A stretch of DNA of 64,000 nucleotides from Pseudotabrizicola sp. (GTDB taxonomy: Bacteria; Pseudomonadota; Alphaproteobacteria; Rhodobacterales; Rhodobacteraceae). The position numbers were made by a program, and so were the translations under genes. The number at the start of each line of letters is the position of its first letter. The stretch's first letter is position 1. The notes beneath the pieces were generated by a model that saw only the letters and a list, made by a program, of their open reading frames with translations, was not told the DNA's origin and did not search any database. Shown in pieces: positions 46,602 to 56,134 of this stretch. The DNA lies in the NCBI RefSeq assembly GCF_030656345.1, contig NZ_JAUSNR010000023.1, forward strand, positions 62,001 to 126,000. Direction: 5' to 3'.

Positions 46602-47174
46602 TCAGCGGGTCAACCCCGGCACCCACAGCACATCGGCGCGGCCATCGTCATTGGCAATCCGCCCGGCCACAAAGAACCAGTCCGACAGCCGGTTCAGATA
46701 TTTCACCGCTTCGGCGTTCACCTCTTCCAGCGTGCCCAGTTCCACCACCAGCCGCTCGGCCCGGCGGCAGACGGTGCGGCACAGGTGCAGCTGTGCCGCG
46801 AGCGCCGACCCGCCGGGCAGGATAAAGCTGCGCAGCGGCGTCAGCCGGGCATTCCAGGCGTCAATCTCATGCTCCAGCCGGGTGACCTGCGACTCGATCA
46901 TGCGCAGCGGGGTGTAGGACAGATCCTTGTCGTTGTGCATGTCCGGCGTGCACAGATCCGCGCCCAGATCGAACAGATCGTTGGAAATCCGCGCCAGTGC
47001 GGCATCCATCTCGCCATCCGCGTACTGGCGGGCCAGCCCCACGGTGGCATTGGTCTCATCCACCGTGCCATAGGCCGACACGCGCAGCGAATGCTTGGCC
47101 ACCCGCGCGCCATTGCCCAGTGCGGTTTCCCCGGCATCCCCGGTCCTGGTGTAGATTTTCGACAGAACGACCAT
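46602..47174 (-). CDS. pduO: Cob(I)yrinic acid a,c-diamide adenosyltransferase, PduO type
   Basis: 190 residues, four-helix bundle. The ATP-binding N-terminus KIYTRTGDAGETALGNG and the RTVCRRAERLVVEL helix near residue 130 are diagnostic. It adds the adenosyl group to cobalamin, needed by ethylmalonyl- and methylmalonyl-CoA mutases of the ethylmalonyl-CoA pathway, which fits mcd in this window. In Rhodobacteraceae it commonly sits upstream of etfBA as here. The small two-helix protein gene precedes it by 3 bases. Confidence 0.94.
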   Translation of the reverse strand: MVVLSKIYTRTGDAGETALGNGARVAKHSLRVSAYGTVDETNATVGLARQYADGEMDAALARISNDLFDLGADLCTPDMHNDKDLSYTPLRMIESQVTRLEHEIDAWNARLTPLRSFILPGGSALAAQLHLCRTVCRRAERLVVELGTLEEVNAEAVKYLNRLSDWFFVAGRIANDDGRADVLWVPGLTR

Positions 47175-47177
47175 GCC

Positions 47178-47384
47178 TCAGCCTCCTTTGCTGCGCAGAT
47201 AGGCAAAGCCCACGATCAACACCACCGCCAGCGCCTGCGCGGCAATGCGGTAGCGCATCAGCCGGTTGGCATGTTTGCGGTTGAAATCACCGCCTTTGGC
47301 AAAGCCCCCGATTCCGATCATCAGAATGACCAGAACCCCAAGGCTGGCCACGGCAGCCAGAATGAACAGCGGATCATCAAGCAT
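47178..47384 (-). CDS. Small twin-transmembrane (HIG1-type) protein
   Basis: 68 residues: two hydrophobic helices (LFILAAVASLGVLVILMIGI and QALAVVLIVGFAYL) separated by a basic loop, GGDFNRKHANRLMRYRI. The (N/D)R-x-M-R-x-R-(V/I) pattern fits the hypoxia-induced HIG1 family, whose members stabilise respiratory oxidases; assignment is by pattern only. Three candidate ATGs exist; I choose MLDDPLF because AAAGGGGA lies at proper distance. It precedes pduO by 3 bases in one operon. Confidence 0.75.
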   Translation of the reverse strand: MLDDPLFILAAVASLGVLVILMIGIGGFAKGGDFNRKHANRLMRYRIAAQALAVVLIVGFAYLRSKGG

Positions 47385-47480
47385 GGGCATCCCCTTTTCC
47401 TGTCCGCATGACTTAGGCGTCAATCGCGCAAAAGCGAAGGCGAAATGTGACGGGGCACCGATCTCAAAGCCGCTCCGCGG

Positions 47481-47502
47481 GGAGTATTTATAAAAGGTGC
47501 AA
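47481..47502 (+). repeat. GGAGTATTT repeat copy 7 (left arm of inverted pair)
   Basis: GGAGTATTTATA then AAAGGTGCAA, preceded by CGCTCCGCG. It forms an inverted pair with copy 8, with a 23-nt loop. Flanking genes here both read on the minus strand, so this pair is not at a convergent junction. Confidence 0.75.
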
Positions 47503-47525
47503 CGTCAAAGGCCTGTCTCCAGCCC

Positions 47526-47547
47526 TTGCAGCTTTCAAAAATACTCC
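47526..47547 (-). repeat. GGAGTATTT repeat copy 8 (right arm of inverted pair)
   Basis: On the minus strand GGAGTATTTTTG then AAAGCTGCAA, preceded by GCTCCGCG. It lies 128 bases beyond the SDR gene stop and could terminate it. Confidence 0.75.
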
Positions 47548-47674
47548 CCGCGGAGCGTCCGACGCCACAGCCAACGCCACGCATAGGTCCTGCCGATACA
47601 GTCCCGCATCCCGTGGCAACGCCGCCGAGCGGGGGCTCGATGCCCCCCGAGGCGGCTCCTTTGCCGCAGGCACT

Positions 47675-48499
47675 TCACCCCTTGGCAATCAGCCAGTCCA
47701 GCGCGCGGGTCGGCAGAATACGGCGCAGAAACCCCATCAGATGGGTCGGCGTTGTGACATAATACCGCGCCCGCGGCCGGGGGCTTTCCAGCGCATGGAT
47801 CAGTTTTCTGGTCACCGCACTGGCCGGCAGCTCAAACCTGTCAGGCCCGCGGTCGCCGTACAGCCGCCCGCGCAGGCTGGCGTATTCCTCCGCACGGGCG
47901 GAGTTTTCCCAGTCGACCCATTTTTCGAAATGCGCAATCGCATTGGCGCGGATGCGGCTGGTCACCGGGCCGGGTTCGATCAGGCTGACCAAAATCCCGG
48001 TGCCCTGCATTTCGATCCGCAGCACGTCGCTCAGCCCTTCCAGTGCGAATTTGGTCGACACGTAAGCGCCGCGCCATTTGATCCCGACCAGCCCCAGCAC
48101 CGATGAGCAATTGACGATCCGACCATGGCCCTGCGCCCGCATCACCGGAATCACCCGGCGGGTCAGGTCATGCGGGCCGAACAGATTGGTCTCGAAAATC
48201 TCGCGCAGCGCACCGCGCGGCAGATCTTCCACCGCGCCCGGACAGGCAAAGGCCCCGTTGTTGTACAGCGCATCCAACGTCCCGCCCGTCGCCGCCAGCA
48301 CCTGTGCCAGCGCCGCGTCAAGGCTGGCCTCATCGGCGTAATCCAGCCTCGGGCTGTCAAAGCCTTCCGCGATCAGCCGGTCGCAATCGGCCTGCTGACG
48401 GCAGCTGGCAAACACCCGCCAGCCCCGCGCCCGCAGCGCCCGCGCCGCATCAAGCCCGATGCCCGACGAACACCCGGTAATAAGAATCGATTGTCCCAT
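47675..48499 (-). CDS. Short-chain dehydrogenase/reductase
   Basis: 274 residues, classical SDR. Cofactor loop TGCSSGIGLDAARAL (residues 7-21), NNGAFACPGAVED, catalytic Ser in NCSSVLGL, and the YVSTK Tyr/Lys pair near 150. The C-terminus (PRARYYVTTPTHLMGFLRRILPTRALDWLIAK) is long and basic with an amphipathic helix, suggesting membrane association as in retinol/hydroxysteroid-type SDRs. The substrate is unknown. The chosen ATG starts MGQSILITG, the family norm. Confidence 0.9.
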   Translation of the reverse strand: MGQSILITGCSSGIGLDAARALRARGWRVFASCRQQADCDRLIAEGFDSPRLDYADEASLDAALAQVLAATGGTLDALYNNGAFACPGAVEDLPRGALREIFETNLFGPHDLTRRVIPVMRAQGHGRIVNCSSVLGLVGIKWRGAYVSTKFALEGLSDVLRIEMQGTGILVSLIEPGPVTSRIRANAIAHFEKWVDWENSARAEEYASLRGRLYGDRGPDRFELPASAVTRKLIHALESPRPRARYYVTTPTHLMGFLRRILPTRALDWLIAKG

Positions 48500-48591
48500 G
48501 CTCTGCCCGTTTGTTTTTTCCCTGCTTAGGGCGAAACAACCGGGCCGCAAAGCGGTTTTGCGTGCAGGCAGGGCGCGGGCAACGTAGCTGA

Positions 48592-49080
48592 CTATGGGGC
48601 CGTATCGCTCAGGAAGGACATCGACATGAACCCGTCAATGCCATCGCCTTCCACCCGGACCCGCGCCCAGCCGTTGCTTTCGACGCCGACCACCGTCACA
48701 GCCTCGCCCCGGCGCAGGGTGTCCATGACCGCATCCCGCGTCGACGGGCCGACGCGCACGTTGACGGCCTGCGCGCTCACATAACGCACAGTGGCCCCGG
48801 TAACGGTGGCCCCGGTATCAGCGGCATTTTCGGACACCTGTGCCACATCCGCAGGCGCGGATTGCATCATCACCGGCTGAGCGGTACCGAAAGACACCGG
48901 CATGACCGCAGCCTCGGCAGCCGCCCCCAAAGGCGCACTGTCCTCGACCACCGGCAGCGCGACCCGCACCGGGGCATTTGCCGCCTCCACAAGGCCAAGG
49001 CGCTTTTGCCCCCGGTCCTGCCCACCGATCTGAAGCGTCAGAAACAGACCTGCACACAGCAGCAACAGCATACGGATCAT
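48592..49080 (-). CDS. Secreted SH3-domain (SH3b) protein
   Basis: 162 residues. An N-terminal hydrophobic segment (MLLLLCAGLFLTLQIG) is a signal peptide or anchor; a low-complexity Ala/Val-rich linker follows, then a bacterial SH3 domain (about 98-160, VNVRVGPSTRDAVMDTLRRGEAVTVVGVESNGWARVRV). Such domains bind peptidoglycan or proteins in the periplasm. It is divergent from parC with 163 bases between. No catalytic domain, so probably an envelope-binding accessory protein. A single Cys in the leader is not in a clear lipobox. Confidence 0.82.
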   Translation of the reverse strand: MIRMLLLLCAGLFLTLQIGGQDRGQKRLGLVEAANAPVRVALPVVEDSAPLGAAAEAAVMPVSFGTAQPVMMQSAPADVAQVSENAADTGATVTGATVRYVSAQAVNVRVGPSTRDAVMDTLRRGEAVTVVGVESNGWARVRVEGDGIDGFMSMSFLSDTAP

Positions 49081-49243
49081 TCGGGCACCCTGAATCTTGA
49101 ACGTCGAAAAGCGATGGGACAGCGGTCTTCACATCCCATCACACCGCCTCAACCCCCTGTGATGCAAAAAGTTCCCGTTGCGCCGCCTTCCCCCCGCACA
49201 TTTCCGTCTGGACCGGCAGCGCCCTGCGGATTACACCACCCCC

Positions 49244-51547
<2,304 letters not shown>

Positions 51548-51554
51548 CCACCCC

Positions 51555-51625
51555 CTCATCGCTTCCTTCGGGCGCTTTTCGGTCCCGCATGAGGCCAGCG
51601 AAGAGCGCCCGAAGGAAGCGATGAG
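51555..51625. terminator. 25-bp inverted repeat between parC and bhcR
   Basis: Arms 51555-51579 and 51601-51625 match at 24 of 25 positions, with a 21-nt loop. It begins 8 bases after the parC stop, lies between convergent genes, and probably ends transcription in both directions. The left arm carries CTTTTC on the plus strand. Confidence 0.7.
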
Positions 51626-51656
51626 CGCGCGGCTCAGGGTGGGGAAAAGCCGCCCG

Positions 51657-52472
51657 TCAGGGCTGCACGCCCCCGGTCGCCTCTGTCACCTGATCCGCCG
51701 CCGCCCGCACCAGCCCGCCGATCCGTTCGGCATCTTCCAGCGCTATACGGAATGCCGGGCCGGACACCGACAGCCCCGCCACCGGCTCGCCATGGCTGTT
51801 GAAGACCGGGGCCGCCACGCAGCGCATACCGGGCGCGCGCTCCTGATCGTCAATCGCATATCCGCGCGCGCGGGTGGCCGCCAGATCGCGCATCAGGTCG
51901 GCCTCGGTGCCCAGCGTCAGGGCGGTAAACCGCTCCAGCCCCTTGCGCTCGATCACCCGTTTCACCCTGATTTCGCCGTACCAGGCCAGCAGCGCCTTGC
52001 CGATGCCCGACACATGCATCGGGGCCTTGGTGCCGGGCGGGAAAAACGCGCGGATCGCCTCATGCGTTTCGACCTGCGACAGGAACAGAACCTCATCCCC
52101 GGCCTCGATCCCCAGATTGGCGGTCTCACCACTGTCGCGCATCAGCATGTCCATCGGGTGCCGGGCGCGTTCCACCACTTTGGTGCGCCGCAGGAATGTG
52201 CTGCCCACGCGGAACGCGCCGGGGCCGACATGCCACAGTTGCCCGCCGTCTTCGGCCTCGACCATGTCATGGCCCTGCAGGGTGACCAGCGCGCGGAACA
52301 CCGTCGCCACCGCCTCGCCACTTTCCGCCGCCAGTTCTGACAGTGACAATCCGGGCTTTGCCGCCACCAGTTCCAGCAGCATCAACCCCCGGTCCAGCGC
52401 CTGCACCGTGTTCTGGTCGGTCTTGTCAAGAAACGCCTTGGGGCGGCCGCGCGGGCGGGGGGTATTGGCCAT
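51657..52472 (-). CDS. bhcR: IclR-family regulator BhcR
   Basis: 271 residues. N-terminal winged helix (about 20-85: VQALDRGLMLLELVAAKPGLSLSELAAESG, then ATVFRALVTL) and a C-terminal IclR effector domain (YGEIRVKRVIERKGLERFT, CVAAPVFNSHGEPVAGLSVSGP). It is divergent from bhcA, and the regulator in this position in Paracoccus is BhcR, which senses glyoxylate and controls the cluster. Assignment to BhcR rests on the adjacent complete bhcABCD set. Confidence 0.92.
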   Translation of the reverse strand: MANTPRPRGRPKAFLDKTDQNTVQALDRGLMLLELVAAKPGLSLSELAAESGEAVATVFRALVTLQGHDMVEAEDGGQLWHVGPGAFRVGSTFLRRTKVVERARHPMDMLMRDSGETANLGIEAGDEVLFLSQVETHEAIRAFFPPGTKAPMHVSGIGKALLAWYGEIRVKRVIERKGLERFTALTLGTEADLMRDLAATRARGYAIDDQERAPGMRCVAAPVFNSHGEPVAGLSVSGPAFRIALEDAERIGGLVRAAADQVTEATGGVQP

Positions 52473-52623
52473 GTCTCACCTTTGGGGTTTTGATGAAAAA
52501 CGCTTACCGTCTGATATAATTGTAAAATAGCATGGCCTCTCATAAATGAAAAACCTTTTCGAAAAAATTGTCCCCCTGTGCCACTTCGCCTAAGATGGGC
52601 CAACAGCGCTTGGAGGAGCCGTC
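52473..52623. promoter_or_regulatory. bhcR-bhcA divergent promoter region
   Basis: 151 bases, markedly A/T-rich compared with surroundings. It includes TGATATAATTGTAAAATAGC (52512-52531, -10-like) and a perfect palindrome TTTTCGAAAA (52556-52565), a candidate BhcR operator, plus the bhcA ribosome site TTGGAGGAG. Confidence 0.6.
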
Positions 52624-53814
52624 ATGCAGTCCCAGAACCCCGTCTTCATCCCCGGCCCCACGAATATTCCCGAGACCATCCGCAAGGCCTGCGACCTGCC
52701 CACCCTTGACCACCGCTCCCCTGCCTTCGCTCGGCTGTTCCGCCCGGCAGTTGAAGGCGTCCGCCGGGTGTTGAAGATGGCCGAGGGCGAGGTGATCCTG
52801 CTTCCCTCCACCGGCACCGGCGGCTGGGAGGCCGCGATCACCAACACCCTGTCCCCCGGCGACACCGTGCTGGCCGCCCGCTTCGGCATGTTCAGCCACC
52901 GCTGGATCGACCTGTGCCAACGCCACGGCCTGACCGTGCAGATCATCGAGGTGCCATGGGGGCAGGGTGCCCCATTGGACAAGATTGAGGCCGCGCTAAG
53001 GGCCGACACCACCGGCACCATCAAAGCCGTGCTCGCCACCCATAACGAGACCGCCACCGGCGTGCGGTCCGACATCGCAGGCCTGCGCCGCGCGATGGAC
53101 GCGGCGGGCCATGCGGCGATGCTGATGGTTGACGGCGTGTCCTCGATCGGCTCGATGCCGTTCGAGATGGGGGCATGGGGCGTCGACATCGCGGTGGCAG
53201 GCAGCCAGAAGGGCTTCATGTTGCCCGCTGGTCTGGCGATTGTCGGGGTCAGCCCGAAAGCACTGCAGGCGATGGACACGGCCACCCTGCCGCGCACGTT
53301 CTTTGATTTCAAGGACATGCTGAAAAGCTATGCCGCAGGCGGCTTTCCCTATACCCCGCCCGTCGGGCTGATCGCCGGTCTGGCCCGCGCGATTGAGATG
53401 CTGGAGGATGAGGGGCTGGACGCCGTCTACGCCCGCCATCACCGCCTTGCGACCGGCGTGCGCCGTGCCGTTGCCGCATGGGGGATGACGCCCTGCGCTG
53501 CGTCGCCGGACCTGTACTCGGACACCGTCACCGCCGTTGTGGTGCCCGAAGGCTGCAACGGTACCGATCTGGTGAAGCTGGCTGCCGAGAAATACGACGT
53601 GGCCTTTGGCGTGGGCTTGGGTGAGGTGGCCGGAAAAGTGTTCCGCATCGGCCACTTGGGCATGCTGACCGATGTCATGGTGCTGTCCGGCCTTGCCACG
53701 GCTGAAATGTGCATGGCCGATCTGGGCTGGCCGATCACGCTGGGGTCCGGCGTGGCGGCGGCGCAGGAGTATTATCGCGGGTCATCTGTCGCAATGGCAA
53801 TGGCCGCGGAGTGA
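52624..53814 (+). CDS. bhcA: Aspartate-glyoxylate aminotransferase BhcA
   Basis: 396 residues, class V PLP aminotransferase related to serine-glyoxylate transaminases. The N-terminus FIPGPTNIPETIRKAC, the STGTGGWEAAITNTLSPGD cofactor segment and Schiff-base Lys196 in VAGSQKGFMLPAGLA are clear. In the beta-hydroxyaspartate cycle it aminates glyoxylate to glycine using aspartate, giving oxaloacetate. It is the first gene of bhcA-B-C-D; a repeat element and a hairpin separate it from bhcB by about 100 bases. Codon choice is C-ending here, whereas the next genes prefer G. Confidence 0.93.
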   Translation: MQSQNPVFIPGPTNIPETIRKACDLPTLDHRSPAFARLFRPAVEGVRRVLKMAEGEVILLPSTGTGGWEAAITNTLSPGDTVLAARFGMFSHRWIDLCQRHGLTVQIIEVPWGQGAPLDKIEAALRADTTGTIKAVLATHNETATGVRSDIAGLRRAMDAAGHAAMLMVDGVSSIGSMPFEMGAWGVDIAVAGSQKGFMLPAGLAIVGVSPKALQAMDTATLPRTFFDFKDMLKSYAAGGFPYTPPVGLIAGLARAIEMLEDEGLDAVYARHHRLATGVRRAVAAWGMTPCAASPDLYSDTVTAVVVPEGCNGTDLVKLAAEKYDVAFGVGLGEVAGKVFRIGHLGMLTDVMVLSGLATAEMCMADLGWPITLGSGVAAAQEYYRGSSVAMAMAAE

Positions 53815-53838
53815 GGCGGATGCCCCGGGGCTCTGCCC

Positions 53839-53907
53839 GTCGCCGGCTGGTTCTCGAACCAGTGGCGCACCAACCGGCGACCCCGGGATATTTAAGAACA
53901 GATGAAA
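53839..53907 (+). repeat. GGAGTATTT repeat copy 9 with hairpin, inside the bhc operon
   Basis: A stem GTCGCCGG / CCGGCGAC (53839-53846, 53874-53881) encloses a CTGGTT-CTCG-AACCAG hairpin, followed by GGATATTTAAG and AACAGATGAAA (53886-53907). The motif ends 9 bases before the bhcB start. It may cause partial termination or RNA processing between bhcA and bhcB. Confidence 0.6.
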
Positions 53908-53916
53908 GGCGGGACG

Positions 53917-54888
53917 ATGAAGGATCTGGAGCCGATGTATATTCCGACGTTTGATGACGTGATCGCGGCGCATGACCGTATCCGCCCGCATATCCACCGC
54001 ACGCCGGTGCTGACGTCGAGCTATTTCAATGAGTTGGTGGGCACCGAGCTGTTTTTCAAATGCGAGAATTTCCAGAAGGCCGGGGCGTTCAAGGTGCGCG
54101 GGGCCTGTAATGCGGTGTTTGGCTTGACCGAAGATCAGGCGCGGCTGGGGGTTTGCACCCATTCCAGCGGCAACCACGCGCTTTCGCTGTCATACGCAGC
54201 GGGGCGGCGCGGGATACCGTGCAACGTGGTGATGCCGCGCACGGCACCGCAGGCCAAGAAGGATGCGGTGCGGGGCTATGGCGGGGTGATCACGGAATGT
54301 GAGCCATCCACCAGCAGTCGCGAGGCGGTGTTCGCGCAGGTGCAGGCGCAGACCGGAGGCGAGTTTGTACACCCCTACAATGACCCGAGGGTGATTGCCG
54401 GGCAAGCCACCTGTTCGCGCGAACTGCTTGAACAGGTTGAGGAATTGGATTGTGTGATTGCGCCGATTGGCGGCGGCGGGATGATTTCCGGCACCTGCCT
54501 GACCATGAGCGCGGTGGCCCCCGGGGTGGATGTTTACGCCGCCGAGCCGCAGAATGCCGATGACGCTTACCGCAGCTTCAAGGCGGGCCGGATCATTGCC
54601 GATGACGCGCCTGAAACGGTGGCTGACGGGTTGAAGGTGCCGCTGAAGGATCTGACGTGGCATTTTGTGTCGCACCATGTGACCGATATCTTCACCGCCA
54701 CGGAAGAGGAGATCATCGAGGCGATGAAGTTGACCTGGCAGCGGATGAAGATTGTGATGGAGCCAAGCTGCGCTGTGCCGCTTGCCACCATATTGAAAAA
54801 CAAGGATGTTTTCCGGGGGCGGCGCGTGGGCGTCATCATCACCGGGGGGAACGTCGATCTGGACACTTTGCCTTGGATGAAAGGGTAA
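53917..54888 (+). CDS. bhcB: beta-Hydroxyaspartate dehydratase BhcB
   Basis: 323 residues from this ATG; ATGs at 53902 and 53935 are in frame, and the latter (MYIPTFDDV), preceded by GGAG, matches the known Paracoccus N-terminus as I recall it. Fold type II PLP enzyme of the serine/threonine dehydratase family: Lys59 in GAFKVRGACNAV, the SSGNHALSLSYAA loop and phosphate cup IGGGGMISG. It dehydrates erythro-beta-hydroxyaspartate to iminosuccinate, the third cycle step. Codon usage (TTG, GGG, GCG) differs from bhcA. Confidence 0.94.
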   Translation: MKDLEPMYIPTFDDVIAAHDRIRPHIHRTPVLTSSYFNELVGTELFFKCENFQKAGAFKVRGACNAVFGLTEDQARLGVCTHSSGNHALSLSYAAGRRGIPCNVVMPRTAPQAKKDAVRGYGGVITECEPSTSSREAVFAQVQAQTGGEFVHPYNDPRVIAGQATCSRELLEQVEELDCVIAPIGGGGMISGTCLTMSAVAPGVDVYAAEPQNADDAYRSFKAGRIIADDAPETVADGLKVPLKDLTWHFVSHHVTDIFTATEEEIIEAMKLTWQRMKIVMEPSCAVPLATILKNKDVFRGRRVGVIITGGNVDLDTLPWMKG

Positions 54889-54892
54889 CACC

Positions 54893-56056
54893 ATGAACAC
54901 GCACGCAGATTTCGAAGGGTTTGAAGTGGGCTATGACATTCCGGCCCTGCCGGGGATGGATGAGGCCGATATCCAGACGCCTTGCCTTGTGCTGGATCTG
55001 GACGCTTTGGAGCGCAATATCAAGAAGATGGGCGACTATGCCCGCGCCCATGGCATGCGCCACCGGGTGCATGGCAAGATGCACAAATCGGTTGATGTGG
55101 CCTTGTTGCAGGAGCGGCTTGGCGGGTCGGTCGGGGTGTGCTGCCAGAAGGTATCGGAGGCCGAGGTGTTTGCCCGGGGCGGCATCAAGGATGTGCTGGT
55201 CAGCAATCAGGTGCGCGATCCGGCCAAGATCGACCGTCTGGCGCGGATGCCGAAATTGGGTGCAAGAACAATTGTTTGCGTGGATATGCTGGACAATGTG
55301 GCCGACCTGTCGGCGGCGGCGGTGCGGCATGGGACGACGATTGAGTGCCTGGTAGAGATCGACTGCGGGGCCGGGCGTTGCGGGGTGAAGACCACGCCGG
55401 AGGTGGTGGCGATTGCGCAGGCGATTGATGCCGCACCGGGGCTGAAATTTGCGGGCCTTCAGGCCTATCAGGGTGCGATGCAGCACATGGACAGCTACGC
55501 CGACCGCAAGGCCAAGATTGATCTGGCGGTGGCGCAGGTCAAGGACGCTGTGGAGGGGCTGAAGGCTGTGGGCCTTGAGTGTGACATCGTGGGCGGTGGT
55601 GGCACCGGCAGCTATTATTTTGAAAGCAATTCAGGCGTTTACAATGAGTTGCAGTGCGGCAGCTATGCGTTCATGGATGCCGATTATGGCCGGATTCTGG
55701 ACAAGGACGGCCAGCGGATTGATCAGGGCGAATGGGAGAATGCGCTGTTCATCCTGACCTCTGTGATGTCCCATGCGAAGGCCGACAAGGCCATTGTGGA
55801 TGCCGGATTGAAGGCGCAATCGGTCGATTCCGGGCTGCCGGTGATCTTTGGGCGCACGGATGTGACCTATGTCAAATGCAGTGACGAACATGGCGTGGTG
55901 GATGATCCGGCGGGGGTGCTCAAGGTCAATGACAAGCTGCGGCTGGTGCCCGGGCACTGCGACCCGACCTGCAATGTGCACGACTGGTACGTGGGGGTGC
56001 GGGGTGGCCGCGTCGAGGCGGTCTGGCCGGTGTCTGCCCGGGGCAAGGCGTATTGA
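54893..56056 (+). CDS. bhcC: beta-Hydroxyaspartate aldolase BhcC
   Basis: 387 residues, fold type III PLP enzyme of the D-threonine aldolase group. The N-terminal alanine-racemase-like barrel has the PLP Lys in RHRVHGKMHKSVDV (about residue 62) and IDCGAGRCGV; the C-terminal region has the divalent-metal ligands in VPGHCDPTCNVHDWYVGV. It condenses glycine with glyoxylate to (2R,3S)-beta-hydroxyaspartate, the cycle's C-C bond-forming step. It starts 4 bases after bhcB. A phased repeat separates it from bhcD. Confidence 0.94.
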   Translation: MNTHADFEGFEVGYDIPALPGMDEADIQTPCLVLDLDALERNIKKMGDYARAHGMRHRVHGKMHKSVDVALLQERLGGSVGVCCQKVSEAEVFARGGIKDVLVSNQVRDPAKIDRLARMPKLGARTIVCVDMLDNVADLSAAAVRHGTTIECLVEIDCGAGRCGVKTTPEVVAIAQAIDAAPGLKFAGLQAYQGAMQHMDSYADRKAKIDLAVAQVKDAVEGLKAVGLECDIVGGGGTGSYYFESNSGVYNELQCGSYAFMDADYGRILDKDGQRIDQGEWENALFILTSVMSHAKADKAIVDAGLKAQSVDSGLPVIFGRTDVTYVKCSDEHGVVDDPAGVLKVNDKLRLVPGHCDPTCNVHDWYVGVRGGRVEAVWPVSARGKAY

Positions 56057-56070
56057 GATGAAAATTCAAC

Positions 56071-56121
56071 GTATGGTCTGGGTCTGGCGCGCGTATGGTG
56101 CGCGTATGGCAAACGTCATGA
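56071..56121. repeat. Phased GTATGG repeats, second locus (between bhcC and bhcD)
   Basis: GTATGG begins at 56071, 56092 and 56104, with GTCATG at 56115 and a weak unit at 56081: spacings of about 10-12 bases. It shares ACGT-like CGTATGGCAAACGT with the locus at 35459. No hairpin of note. Confidence 0.5.
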
Positions 56122-56134
56122 CGTGGGTGCAGGC

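Noticed and set aside
53847-53862. CTGGTTCTCGAACCAG looked like a tRNA T-arm
   Set aside because: No acceptor or anticodon stem around it; it is the inner hairpin of the bhcA-bhcB spacer.
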